A DNA stretch of 64,000 nucleotides from Bog-756 sp963710495 (GCA_963710495.1 CAVQAI010000009.1:1-64000), one strand, 5' to 3'. Positions 34,917-43,997 are shown, numbered from the stretch's first letter. A program made the numbers and translations. Notes: a model not told the origin generated them from the letters alone.

Positions 34917-36671
34917 CTAGTCGACGAGCCGCTTCACCTCATCGAACGTGGTCTCCCCGTCCTGCAGCTTGGCATACGCATCCATCTTGAGGGTCTGCAT
35001 TCCACCAGCTACGGCGGTGGCGGCCACGGCTTCGGCAGGGGAGTGCTGCAGCACGAGCGTCCGAAGGGCTTCGTCCATCACCATGACCTCTTGCACTGCG
35101 ATCCGGCCCAGATAACCGGTCCGTCCGCATTGTTCACAACTGTTGGCCCGATGCAGTGGTACCCGAGCGACGGCATCTTGAATCAGCCCCATCTCGGTCA
35201 GCTCGAGCATCTCTTCGGGCGTGGCGTCACTGACCGACTTGCATCTCGGGCACAGACGCCGGATCAGTCGTTGGGCCACGACGCATTCCAGCGTCGAGGT
35301 CACCAGGTATGGCCGCAGCCCCATGTCGAGGAGTCGCGTGGTGCTCGAAGCGGCATCGTTGGCGTGCAGCGTCGACAGCACCAGGTGGCCGGTGAGCGCG
35401 GCCTCGCTGGCGATCCGGGCTGTCTCAAGGTCGCGGATCTCGCCCACGAGGATGACGTCCGGGTCGGTCCGAAGGGCCGCTCGGAGGCCGGACACGAAGG
35501 TGTAGCCCGCCTTCGCGTTGACCTGTGTCTGTTTGATCCCGGCCACTCGGTACTCAATGGGGTCTTCGACGGTGACGGTATTACGACTCGGCGAATTCAG
35601 CTCGTTGATGGCTGCGTACAGCGTGGTCGACTTGCCCGAGCCCGTCGGGCCGGTCACGAGGATCATCCCCCAGGCCTTGCGAATTGCTCCGCTGAACAGC
35701 TTCATGGGCCCGGGTCGGAATCCGAGAGCGTCCATCTGCAGCAGACCGGTGTCTCTGACCAGGACTCGGAGTACGATCGCCTCCCCGTTGATCGTCGGGA
35801 TGCTCGCGGCCCGGATATCCACCGGACGACCGCTGATCCGGATCGACATTCGGCCGTCCTGGGGCCGGCGATGTTCCGAGATGTCCAGCTCCGCCATGAT
35901 CTTGATTCGACTGATGACGGCCAGCCGGAATGACGCCGGGGCACTCATTGCGTCCCGGAGCATTCCGTCGACACGGAATCTGATTCGAAGTCCGTCCGCC
36001 GTCGGCTCGATGTGGATGTCGGAGGCTCGCTCGGCTACGGCCCGCCGCAAGACTTGATTCACGAACTCGATGACCGGCCCCTCGTTTCGATGGATGGCCG
36101 CCGCATCGGCCACATCATCGAACGGTCCTTGGGCTGCCGGGTCGCCTTCTGGTGCCCCTTCCTGGTCGGCATCGTCCAGGAGATGGCTCGAGTAGACCGA
36201 GTCGATCGACCTTCGGATGTCACCCTTCGTCGCCATGACCGGAATGATGGGCAGGGCGATCAGCGTCCTCAAATCGTCGAACGTCTGGAGGTCGCGGGGA
36301 TCCGAGATGGCAACGGTCAGAGCACCGTCTGTGAGATCAACGGGAAGCACCCCGCGGCGGCGGCAGAATGCCTCCGGGATGTAGTCGGAGACAGTCGGGT
36401 TGGCCGGATCGAGCGTAAGGTCGCGGAAGGGGATACCGCTGAGCTCTGCCATCGTCCGAGCCAGGTCGTCCTCGAAGAGGACGTCTTGAGCCACGAGGAT
36501 CTCACCGAGTCGCCCTCCGGTTCGCCTTTGCTCGTCCAGGGCGCTCTGGATGTCTTCCTCCGTTGCCAGGCCGGCGGCAACGAGGTGAGCGCCCAATGGA
36601 AGTGATTGGAACGCGCCAGCATCACTGGTCGTGCCCCAATCCTTCGTCGCCCGCTCGTTGGTCAGGATCAC
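34917..36671 (-). CDS. Type IV pilus/type II secretion assembly ATPase (PilB/GspE) with MshEN domain
   Basis: A 584-residue hexameric motor ATPase that powers pilin or pseudopilin assembly. Residues 25-77 form an MshEN domain: two 24-residue motifs (PLG..LV..GLA....I...L..Q, then RLG..LV..DVL....L...M) with the exact 5-residue spacer of the cyclic-di-GMP-binding form. The ATPase core has Walker A GPTGSGKSTTLY, the Asp box VEDPIEYRV, Walker B DPDVILVGEIRD and the His box TGHLVLSTLHAND. A C-terminal zinc site is CPRC then CEQC. GGAGG lies 5 bp before the GTG. No pilin, platform protein or prepilin peptidase is in the window, so it is an orphan motor here. Confidence 0.9.
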   Translation of the reverse strand: MILTNERATKDWGTTSDAGAFQSLPLGAHLVAAGLATEEDIQSALDEQRRTGGRLGEILVAQDVLFEDDLARTMAELSGIPFRDLTLDPANPTVSDYIPEAFCRRRGVLPVDLTDGALTVAISDPRDLQTFDDLRTLIALPIIPVMATKGDIRRSIDSVYSSHLLDDADQEGAPEGDPAAQGPFDDVADAAAIHRNEGPVIEFVNQVLRRAVAERASDIHIEPTADGLRIRFRVDGMLRDAMSAPASFRLAVISRIKIMAELDISEHRRPQDGRMSIRISGRPVDIRAASIPTINGEAIVLRVLVRDTGLLQMDALGFRPGPMKLFSGAIRKAWGMILVTGPTGSGKSTTLYAAINELNSPSRNTVTVEDPIEYRVAGIKQTQVNAKAGYTFVSGLRAALRTDPDVILVGEIRDLETARIASEAALTGHLVLSTLHANDAASSTTRLLDMGLRPYLVTSTLECVVAQRLIRRLCPRCKSVSDATPEEMLELTEMGLIQDAVARVPLHRANSCEQCGRTGYLGRIAVQEVMVMDEALRTLVLQHSPAEAVAATAVAGGMQTLKMDAYAKLQDGETTFDEVKRLVD

Positions 36672-36705
36672 CGTTTCCTCCGCCGGTCTTCGACGCGATC
36701 GCCCC

Positions 36706-39171
36706 TCATCTGCCTGCCGTCACAAGCTCGGACCGCTCGCTCCTGCCGGTCAGGAGCATCGTGACCGCTCCCGGATCCCTCGGTGGGGAGAAGAGAAACC
36801 CCTGCCCGCCGTCGACACCCTGGGACCTCAGCCACATTCGCTGCTCGTTGGTTTCGACACCCTCAGCGGTCGTGACGATTCCGAGTGCCTTACCCAGTTG
36901 AACGAGCGTATGGACGAGGGCTGCCGCTTCAGCCGTTTCGGTGATATGCGAGACGAACGACTGGTCGATCTTCAGAACATCGATCGGAAACTGTTGCAAG
37001 TAGGCCATCGACGAGTAGCCGGTACCGAAATCGTCAATGGCGATCCGGATACCGATCGATTTCAGGAGCTCGAGGCGAGCCGCCGACGCCACGACATTGT
37101 GCATGAGCGTCGTCTCGGTCAGCTCGAGGGTGAGTAGTTTCGGATTCAATCCACTGGCATCCAGGGCATTGCGAACGTCGCCCACAATTCGGTCCCGTTC
37201 GAGCTGGGCGGCGGCGACGTTGACCGAGATGGTCAAGGGGTGACCATCTCGTTGCCATGCGGCGCCTTGCCGACACGCCTCCCGAAGCACCCATTCCCCG
37301 ACCGGAACGATCAGCCCACTCGCCTCCAGGGAAGAAATGAATTCGGCAGGCTGGACGATGCCGCGCTCGGGATGGCGCCAGCGCAAGAGGGCTTCGACGC
37401 CATTGATCGTGCCCGTTGTGAGGTCGACGATGGGTTGGTAGAGCAGGAAGAACTCCTCGGCGTCCAGAGCACGATGGAGGTCCACATCGAGATAGCGGTG
37501 ATCCTCCACGGCTTGTTGCATCGCCGGACGGAAGACGACGGCACAGTTCTTACCGGCCGCCTTCGCCTGGTACAGGGCAATGTCGGCATCCCGAAGCAGC
37601 GCCTCGGGGGTGACCCGCTCGTCGGTGGCAATGCCGATGCTGGCCGTCACGGTGAGCGGAGGGCCGCTCGACGTTGGGATCGGGACCGCCAGAGCGCTTC
37701 GGAGCCGGTCCGCCACTGCCTCGGCGCCGGCGGCCAGCGAGGATCCCTCGGCCAAGACGATGAACTCGTCACCGCCGAGGCGACCAACGGTGTCCGACTC
37801 ACGCAGCGCATTGGCGAGCCGGCTGGCGACAGCCACGAGGAGTTGATCGCCCGCGTCATGTCCCAGGGTGTCGTTGATGTCCTTGAAGTTGTCCAGATCG
37901 AGGAAGAATGCCGCCACCGGCGTCTTGTCCCGGCGCGATCGAGCCAACATCTGGTCCATCCGATCGAGGATGAGCGCCCGATTGGGGAGCCCGGTGAGCG
38001 CATCGTGGAATGCTTGGTGCCGCAGCTGCTCCGTGCGTTCGCGCACCAGCAGCATCGCCCGCGACCGTCCGGTTCCCAACAGGTAGACGATCGAACCGAG
38101 CAGCAGGAAGAAGGCGATCCCTCCGAACAGCAGAGCGAGGGCATTCCCATTGGTGAACACTCCTCCGTCATTGACCTTGCCATAGACGACGACGTGCCAT
38201 CCGTTGTGGAGATCGGTCGTGGTCTTCGCCGCGCTTGCCGGTCGTGAGCCGTTCGCGAACGTGACTTGGGACGAACCTCCACCGAAGGTCACCGCCATGG
38301 CGGTCCCTGGATGATTCTGCATGGCGGTGTCGAGAACGGTGTCGGGTACGATCGACGTGCCTGTCCACCCGAGGAATGCGTCACGGCGGGCCTGCATGGT
38401 GCCGGGCGTGACGCCACCGAGATAGATGGGTGTTCCGAGCGCCAGCTCGACGGTCCCTCCGCTCCGATAGGGGACATAGGCCGCTTGTCCCGTGTCTCGA
38501 GCTCGCAGGAGGGCCGGTCCGAGCGCCGAGGCACAGAAGTCCAATCCGGCGGGCGTGGTCGATTCACCGGCTCGCGACTGCGACACCGTGGCCAAGCAGT
38601 AGTAGGGACGAGAGCCGGCGGGGGTGACTTCAAACGTGCCGTCGGCAGCCAGAGGCCCGGCGGGATCTGTTGTTGCCCGCGCCGCGAACGCGCTCAGCTG
38701 AGACGCGGGGACCATTGCCAGATGGGCGATTCCCACCACCTCGGGGTAGCGCTCGAAGGCATGCACCGAACTCGTCCACTGGACGAAATCAGCCTGTGAG
38801 GCATCGGGGTCGCGAACGACGAAGGCACCGGCGCCGATGACGAGGTCCTGTTCGTGCTGAATGGCCAATTGGAACGTCGAGGAGATCGCCATGGCCGTCG
38901 CGGCGAAATCCTGTCGTGATTGCTGGCCTTGGTTGCGAGCCACGGCAAGGGCTCCAAACGCGGAACCGACGGCGCCGAGCGCGACCAACACAGCTGCTAT
39001 CGCCAGCCAAGGTCGGTTTCGGGGCTTCTTGTGCTCCACCCGATCTGTGAAGCGGGCCAGGCCCGGGCCCGCCGCCCTCGGCTCCCCGTCGGCCGCCGCG
39101 TTCGCTCGGGCCTGCGAGGGGGTACGACCTCGGCCACCTCCCGACGATCGCCATGCCCTATCCGTGTCCAT
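36706..39171 (-). CDS. CHASE-GGDEF-EAL cyclic-di-GMP enzyme
   Basis: An 821-residue membrane sensor that could both make and break cyclic di-GMP. One membrane helix at about 54-77 and another at about 345-369 enclose an extracytoplasmic CHASE domain (DPDASQADFVQW...; YPEVVGIAHLA). The GGDEF motif at 466-470 is intact and is preceded by RESD at 457-460, the RxxD inhibitory site at the right spacing. The EAL motif begins at Glu593 (GVEALLRW); downstream catalytic motifs ELTETTLM, IAIDDFGTGYSS, LKIDQSFV and TAEGVET are all present. It ends 34 bp before the PilB-like gene starts, on the same strand. GGAAGGGG precedes the ATG. Confidence 0.92.
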   Translation of the reverse strand: MDTDRAWRSSGGGRGRTPSQARANAAADGEPRAAGPGLARFTDRVEHKKPRNRPWLAIAAVLVALGAVGSAFGALAVARNQGQQSRQDFAATAMAISSTFQLAIQHEQDLVIGAGAFVVRDPDASQADFVQWTSSVHAFERYPEVVGIAHLAMVPASQLSAFAARATTDPAGPLAADGTFEVTPAGSRPYYCLATVSQSRAGESTTPAGLDFCASALGPALLRARDTGQAAYVPYRSGGTVELALGTPIYLGGVTPGTMQARRDAFLGWTGTSIVPDTVLDTAMQNHPGTAMAVTFGGGSSQVTFANGSRPASAAKTTTDLHNGWHVVVYGKVNDGGVFTNGNALALLFGGIAFFLLLGSIVYLLGTGRSRAMLLVRERTEQLRHQAFHDALTGLPNRALILDRMDQMLARSRRDKTPVAAFFLDLDNFKDINDTLGHDAGDQLLVAVASRLANALRESDTVGRLGGDEFIVLAEGSSLAAGAEAVADRLRSALAVPIPTSSGPPLTVTASIGIATDERVTPEALLRDADIALYQAKAAGKNCAVVFRPAMQQAVEDHRYLDVDLHRALDAEEFFLLYQPIVDLTTGTINGVEALLRWRHPERGIVQPAEFISSLEASGLIVPVGEWVLREACRQGAAWQRDGHPLTISVNVAAAQLERDRIVGDVRNALDASGLNPKLLTLELTETTLMHNVVASAARLELLKSIGIRIAIDDFGTGYSSMAYLQQFPIDVLKIDQSFVSHITETAEAAALVHTLVQLGKALGIVTTAEGVETNEQRMWLRSQGVDGGQGFLFSPPRDPGAVTMLLTGRSERSELVTAGR

Positions 39172-39728
39172 CGTCTGCCCCTTCCGTGCGATAGCTCGTT
39201 CACGCCGCTATCGGACGCCCTCCATTTCAGAATGGTTGGACACGGTGTCGGCTGAGGGGCAACGGAGCAGATCGACACCGTGCACTCGGCCCTGATCAGC
39301 TGGTCGACAGAAAGCTCTCACTGGCTGGCCCGAGGGTCGAAGAGGATGGTCATGACCGCCGGACGTAGGGCCGAGCCGGGCTGGCCCACGGCTGACACGG
39401 ACGCCGTCCCTCGGATGAGTGCCCCTCATACCTTTATTGTCGGCCGCTGGCGTGGCTCTCTATAGGGTCAAAGGTCCCGCCGTAGGCCCCGACGGCCCAC
39501 CACCTGGCGCAGGTCTCATCCTCGGAGGCCCCGAACGGAGCGACGACACACCCGAGGTGGACATTTGCGATGCAGCAGGTCAGAGGGACCCGAAACGAGC
39601 CACCGATCGATCTCGGACGTCCCCTACTTGGACCGGAGCCCGACCGCTCCGGTTCCGACCCCCCGGGCGTGGAGAGGGGCCGATCATTCCGCCCACGGGC
39701 AGAAAAATCCCTGCAGTTACCAGGGGGG
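39172..39728. other. Intergenic region upstream of the CHASE-GGDEF-EAL gene
   Basis: Over 550 bp without a gene I can support. It should contain the promoter of the minus-strand GGDEF-EAL set. Frames crossing it lack ribosome sites and have poor codon pattern. I see no RNA gene or clear repeat. The next 213 bp encode a small minus-strand protein, and 39942-40208 is again empty. Confidence 0.4.
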
Positions 39729-39941
39729 TCAGGCCAGAGCAACGGCCCGCGCCTCGCGGGGAACCGTCCACCGCGTCCGGAGGGACGCCCCGTTCCCGGC
39801 GCGGCCGAGCTCCTCGCTGACCTCGCCCAGTACACCGTCGACTTCCTTGAGGGCCTGACCCAACCCAGTGAAGGCCGAGACCTGCACCTCGAGTTCGTGA
39901 ACCTGGTCCTGCACCGCCTCGAATCCGTCACCACCGTCCAT
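39729..39941 (-). CDS. Small coiled-coil hypothetical protein
   Basis: A 70-residue protein with a strong GGGAGG ribosome site 7 bp before the ATG. The first 45 residues form a continuous amphipathic helix (FEAVQDQVHELEVQVSAF, then LGQALKEVDGVLGEVSEEL), followed by a basic tail. There is no signal or membrane segment. No family recognised. Larger frames on both strands overlap this stretch but lack such a start. Confidence 0.45.
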   Translation of the reverse strand: MDGGDGFEAVQDQVHELEVQVSAFTGLGQALKEVDGVLGEVSEELGRAGNGASLRTRWTVPREARAVALA

Positions 39942-40208
39942 GGCTCAGCCTCCCGATCGAATCCCTACAGTGTGCAGCAGGGTACCGAGTCCTCTGGTTC
40001 GGACGGTGGATGGCTGGAGCCACCACGTCCGGGGACCGCTGGGACTCCTCCGTGGCGTACGGGCGGGGAGACGGGCACCACGCCGGCACGCCCGGCCGCC
40101 CTTGGTGGCCAGGGAGCCAGTGCCGCTGGATCAGGACGTCGGCCAGGCCGTCCGGCATCGGTGCCAGGCAGGGGATAACTTGTCTGCTTCCGGAGGGTGT
40201 GTGGATAC

Positions 40209-40631
40209 ATGGGTAAGGCCTCTGACATGGGCAGGGCCTGGGCTGACAGGGTCAGGGCCTGGGCATCGACGCTGAAGCTGAAGCAATGGCTCCGGTGGAT
40301 CGGCGGCGATTCCCCATTGCCCGACGTGCGCTCGAGAAAAGTCGTCGCGTCCACGGCCGGTATCGGGCTCGTCCTGGTGGCGCTGGCCTGGTTCACGCTG
40401 GGTGGGGGAGGCGGCAACCCGACCAACGGGGCCAAGCACAAGTCACCTGCCCCGCGGTACTCGCCCGTTGCGTCGCCTCTGAATGCGGCACAGCACGGGT
40501 TCCTCGTCCCTCCGGCCAAGACCTCGACGACCACGTCCTCGCCTAACTCGGCGTCGGGCACTTCCAAGCGGGGTCATTCGCACACCAGGCATCCGAGCGC
40601 GAAACGTCCACGCACGCAACGGCTCGGATAG
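40209..40631 (+). CDS. Single-pass membrane protein with Ser/Thr/Pro-rich tail
   Basis: A 140-residue protein. A basic, Trp-rich N-terminus (WADRVRAWASTLKLKQWLRW) precedes one membrane helix (STAGIGLVLVALAWFTLGGG), then a disordered Ser/Thr/Pro and His/Lys/Arg-rich tail. Third codon positions are strongly G/C in this frame, which supports it over the antisense frame. GGAGGG lies upstream, nearer to an in-frame GTG at 40197 than to the ATG. Function unknown. Confidence 0.5.
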   Translation: MGKASDMGRAWADRVRAWASTLKLKQWLRWIGGDSPLPDVRSRKVVASTAGIGLVLVALAWFTLGGGGGNPTNGAKHKSPAPRYSPVASPLNAAQHGFLVPPAKTSTTTSSPNSASGTSKRGHSHTRHPSAKRPRTQRLG

Positions 40632-40703
40632 TCACGCCCGAAGGCCCGCACGGCGGCACGCTCCACTGGCTTCGGCATGTCATGATCTCGACATGGAGCA
40701 CCC

Positions 40704-40874
40704 GTGTTGATCTGGATCCTCATGTCGGTCGGTCTGGTGGTCATCGTGGCCGGCGGGTTCGTCGGCCGGGCCCGACGAGATCGGTACCGCTCCTCGGGCC
40801 ACCACAACGGCACGCATACCGCGACCCACCACGGCAAGAAGGAGCGCCACAGCCGGGGCCGAGGCCGTCGGTGA
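40704..40874 (+). CDS. 56-residue membrane microprotein with His/Arg-rich tail
   Basis: Starts MLIWILMSVGLVVIVAG, a single membrane helix, then GGFVGRARRDRYRS and a tail rich in His, Arg, Lys and Gly that ends RGRGRR. A GTG start has GGAG six bases upstream. The codon pattern is G/C at most third positions. It follows the 140-residue membrane protein by 72 bp and may be a partner. No family recognised. Confidence 0.45.
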   Translation: MLIWILMSVGLVVIVAGGFVGRARRDRYRSSGHHNGTHTATHHGKKERHSRGRGRR

Positions 40875-40919
40875 GGTGGGGGCGGATCGGTCGGCGGTGC
40901 TGGCCTGAGGTCGGCCGGC

Positions 40920-42110
40920 TCAGGTCGGCTGGAGGACGAGCAGCTCCCTGACGTTGTCGTTGAGGATCAGCCGACGCTCGTCGTCGCGGAACTCCTTGAG
41001 CTCGATCAAGTAGTCGAGGGGCTCCGGCAGGGCCTCGACGTGGGGCCAGTCGGACCCGAAGATGACGCGGTCTGGGCCCATGCACTCGGCCACCTGGTAG
41101 ACGTCGTCTTCCCAGAAGGGATTGACCCATACGTGCCGGCGGAAGGTCTCGACCGGATCGTGCTTGAAGACGCCGGGCATCTTGCTGGCCGTCGAGCGCA
41201 GCTTCTTGATGAGGTCGGGCAGGTACTCGGCCCCGTTCTCGATCGAAGCGATCCGCAGGTTGGGGAACCGTTCGAAGTGCTGTTCGAAGACAATCGTGAA
41301 CAGATAGTCGCGGATGGCCTGTTCGATGTGGAACGACTTGATGCTCGGCTTCCACCCACTCGCAAAGGTGGCTCCGAACCCGTCGGCGGCGTACCCGTTG
41401 GACGAGATCCCGCTGTCGGCGGCGTGGACCACCACGCAGATCCCGGCATCGTTGGCCAGGCTCCAGAAGGCGTCGAAGATCGGGTCGAACGGATTGCGGC
41501 GGCCGGTGGCGGTGACGGGGGCCGCCGGCCGCATGACCACCATGCGGGCACCGTTGTCGAGGGCCCAGGCCAACTCCCGGGCGGCCCAGTCGGGATCGGC
41601 CAGGGTGAGGTAGGGCGCGGCGAAGATCCGGTCGCCATGGTTGAAGGACCAGTCCTCGACCAGCCATCGGTTGAACGCGGCGAACAGGTGGCACACAGCC
41701 TCGGGGTCGTGGGCCAGCGGCTCCTCGTAGATCATCCCGAGGGTGGGGAAGAGCAGGCAACCGTCCAGGCCCTGCTCGTCGAGCGCAGACAGGCGCGCCC
41801 CGGGGTCGCGATAGGCCGGACGGATGGGCTCGCGCCGGGACAGGAATTCCAGCGGGTTTCGGTGCTCCGGGTTTCCCCGGAAGTAGTCGTGCATGGCACC
41901 GGGGAATGCGATCGGGTCGAAGGTCGGGTTGGTCACGGCGTGGTTGACCCGGCCGCCGATCACGTGGTACCGGCGGCCGCCGATCTCCGACCACTGGATC
42001 ACCCGGGGACCCAGTTTCGGGTCGAGATGGCGGGTGAAGGCGTCGAGCGCCTCGTAGTAGTGGTTGTCGGCATCGAAGACCGGGTGGTCGAGCTCCCCGA
42101 CAGCATGCAT
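40920..42110 (-). CDS. Amidohydrolase family 2 metal-dependent hydrolase
   Basis: A 396-residue TIM-barrel hydrolase or decarboxylase of the ACMSD-like branch. Metal and active-site landmarks are VFDADNHYYE at the first strand, VVVHAADSG mid-barrel, and the late Asp in IFGSDWPHVEALPEP. AGGAGG lies 7 bp before the ATG at 42110, which settles the start. Family members act on aromatic or small carboxylic substrates; this one cannot be assigned. It is divergent from the hexapeptide-repeat gene. Confidence 0.83.
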   Translation of the reverse strand: MHAVGELDHPVFDADNHYYEALDAFTRHLDPKLGPRVIQWSEIGGRRYHVIGGRVNHAVTNPTFDPIAFPGAMHDYFRGNPEHRNPLEFLSRREPIRPAYRDPGARLSALDEQGLDGCLLFPTLGMIYEEPLAHDPEAVCHLFAAFNRWLVEDWSFNHGDRIFAAPYLTLADPDWAARELAWALDNGARMVVMRPAAPVTATGRRNPFDPIFDAFWSLANDAGICVVVHAADSGISSNGYAADGFGATFASGWKPSIKSFHIEQAIRDYLFTIVFEQHFERFPNLRIASIENGAEYLPDLIKKLRSTASKMPGVFKHDPVETFRRHVWVNPFWEDDVYQVAECMGPDRVIFGSDWPHVEALPEPLDYLIELKEFRDDERRLILNDNVRELLVLQPT

Positions 42111-42301
42111 GGTCTGCCTCCTGGCACATGGCCCGTCCTGACGCCGCCATCCTAGGAGTTCGAGCCGGTACGATCCGGCGGGCCAGACCTGGTCTCGGTG
42201 ATCGTGGACCGGCCTCCTCGACGTCGCCACCAGGTCGAGGAGGCCGAAAGCTTCCGCTGGATGTTCGTGGCGCGGCCCGACGTGCCATAGGGTCGCAGAC
42301 C

Positions 42302-42820
42302 ATGGCCATCTACCGACTCGAAGACGTCGTCCCGACCATCGATCCCGAGGCGTACGTGCACCCTGAGGCGGTGGTCATCGGCGACGTCAGCGTCGGCCCG
42401 GAGTCGAGTATCTGGCCCGGGGCGGTGCTGCGGGGGGACTACGGAGCCATCACCATCGGGGCGCGCACGTCAGTCCAGGACGGGACCGTCATCCACGCCG
42501 GGCCCGGCTTCCCCACCACGGTGGGGGACGGCTGTGTGATCGGCCATTTGGTCCACCTCGAAGGATGCGTGCTCGAGGACGGGACGCTGGTCGGCTCGGG
42601 CTCGGTGGTGCTCCACCACGCTGTGATCGGCCAGGGAGCCACGGTGGGGGCGAACGCGGTGGTCCCCAACCGGATGCAGGTGCCACCCGGAGCACTGGCC
42701 GTCGGTGTACCCGCATCCGTGCGACCGGGCCGATCCAATCAGGATGTCATCCGGGTCGCGGCCGCCGAGTACGTGGCGAACGGCCACCGGTTCCGATCGA
42801 AGCTCGTCCGGATCGCCTGA
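42302..42820 (+). CDS. Gamma-carbonic anhydrase-like hexapeptide-repeat protein
   Basis: A 172-residue left-handed beta-helix protein of the CaiE/PaaY/gamma-CA group. Hexapeptide turns run through VVIGDVSVGPESSIWPGAVLR. His residues placed as zinc ligands lie in GTVIHAG and VIGHLVHLEG. Whether it hydrates CO2 is uncertain because many members are inactive. ATG 42302 gives the conserved N-terminus. It is separate from the amidohydrolase and has no clear partner. Confidence 0.8.
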   Translation: MAIYRLEDVVPTIDPEAYVHPEAVVIGDVSVGPESSIWPGAVLRGDYGAITIGARTSVQDGTVIHAGPGFPTTVGDGCVIGHLVHLEGCVLEDGTLVGSGSVVLHHAVIGQGATVGANAVVPNRMQVPPGALAVGVPASVRPGRSNQDVIRVAAAEYVANGHRFRSKLVRIA

Positions 42821-42902
42821 CCTCTACCATTCCGAGTGGCTCGACGCCCCCTGGTCGAGCACCCGGCGTCAGTTCGCCGACCGTTGTCGGACGATCGGTG
42901 CG

Positions 42903-43406
42903 TCACGGAGGTTGCACCGGAGTGCCCGACGGATCGAGGACGTACCAGCGGCCGCCGGCGTTGGTCAGGCCCTGACCGGTCGCCTTGCCCGGGGACCGGT
43001 CAGGTGGCCACAGGTAGAGCGGCCACCCGTTGTAGGTGATCTGGGTGGTCCCGTCGGTGCGGACGGCCCGACCCACCAGCCGCGGTTGGATCCCCGGACC
43101 GGCCACCGCTGTGGCCACTCCGGCGGGGAGGAGCAGCGGTGGCCACTGCACGGCGCAGATGTCGTAGCAGCGGGAAGGGGAGCCTTGACGGTCGGTGGCG
43201 AACATGTAGACGGTGATGCCCTGACCGTCGACCAGCACCGGCCCGATGCCGTTCACCGGAGCGACCTTGATCTCATAGACCGGCCCGTGCTCGAGGGTCG
43301 GAGGCGCGGTGGAGAACGGGGCGGTCACCGCCGTCCCCGACGAGGTGCAGGCCGTGAGGAGACCGGCCACCGTGACCAGGAGCACCCACCGGGCCCGCCG
43401 GGTCAC
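42903..43406 (-). CDS. Lipoprotein with COG4315-type repeats
   Basis: A 167-residue exported lipoprotein. Signal peptide VTRRARWVLLVTVAG ends in lipobox LLTAC. The mature part has two copies of the 'secreted repeat of unknown function': GQGITVYMFATDRQGSPSRC with CAVQWPPLL, then ITYNGWPLYLWPPDR with a GGRWYVLDPSG ending. The open frame upstream to 43553 adds unlikely residues. It sits convergent with the hexapeptide gene. Confidence 0.78.
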   Translation of the reverse strand: MTRRARWVLLVTVAGLLTACTSSGTAVTAPFSTAPPTLEHGPVYEIKVAPVNGIGPVLVDGQGITVYMFATDRQGSPSRCYDICAVQWPPLLLPAGVATAVAGPGIQPRLVGRAVRTDGTTQITYNGWPLYLWPPDRSPGKATGQGLTNAGGRWYVLDPSGTPVQPP

Positions 43407-43461
43407 CCCGGACCGTTCCCGGCGGTCGCTTCGGAGGCGACGGGGCGAGGGGCACACCTGT

Positions 43462-43797
43462 TCATCGGGGCCGGGGCAGCTGGACGATCTCGTACGACCA
43501 CAGCTCGCTATGCCGCCCGACGGGTGGCTCACCGCCGCCCCGGTGATCCTCACCGGCCGACGACCCCCGGTGGCCGTGGCCGAAGGCCGGGGAGGCCACC
43601 CAGGCGTCGAACGACTCGTCGTCCCGCCACCGGGTCACGACCAGCCAGGTATCCCGGTCGTCGGTCGGCCGGAGCAGCTCGAATCCTTCGAAGCCGTCAG
43701 CGTCGTCCACGGCCCCGGCCCGCTCGGCGAACCGCCGGGCCAACTCGTCGCCGGAGCCCTCCCGCACCGTGATGGCGTTGATCTTGATCACGGTCAT
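43462..43797 (-). CDS. Antibiotic biosynthesis monooxygenase (ABM) fold protein
   Basis: A 111-residue ferredoxin-like dimeric domain. The first strand is MTVIKINAITV, then a helix ELARRFAERA, strand FEGFELLRPTDDRDTWLVVTRW and helix DDESFDAWVASPAF. The spacing resembles heme-degrading ABM proteins (IsdG/HmoB/MhuD) as well as quinol monooxygenases. I cannot confirm a heme ligand. It may be cotranscribed with the lipoprotein 55 bp downstream. Confidence 0.72.
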   Translation of the reverse strand: MTVIKINAITVREGSGDELARRFAERAGAVDDADGFEGFELLRPTDDRDTWLVVTRWRDDESFDAWVASPAFGHGHRGSSAGEDHRGGGEPPVGRHSELWSYEIVQLPRPR

Positions 43798-43869
43798 GTC
43801 CCGATCATTGCCGGGGGCGGACGACGGTCCAAATCAGGCCACCCCGTATTTCTCGGTCGGCCCGCGCCT

Positions 43870-43895
43870 CACATCCCGGTAATTACGGCGATGTG
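43870..43895. promoter_or_regulatory. 26-bp imperfect palindrome upstream of the MerR gene
   Basis: CACATC at one end pairs with GATGTG at the other, and the centre is a perfect GTAATTAC. Only four of the 26 positions break symmetry. It lies about 100 bp upstream of the MerR-type gene, followed by two GGTTGACC repeats at 43903 and 43912. MerR proteins bind such dyads, so an autoregulatory operator is reasonable. Confidence 0.45.
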
Positions 43896-43997
43896 ATACC
43901 GTGGTTGACCAGGTTGACCGTGAGGTTGGGGTTCACGGTGAAGCTCTGATCGAGGTGGAGATCCCGAGGTCGGGGATCCTGAGGTGGAGGGCAGTCG

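Noticed and set aside
39570..40178. 202-residue plus-strand frame
   Set aside because: Pro/Arg/Gly-rich, no ribosome site, and overlaps a minus-strand ORF that has a strong one.
39965..40567. 200-residue minus-strand frame opposite the 140-residue membrane protein
   Set aside because: Third-position composition favours the plus strand; no ribosome site or domain.
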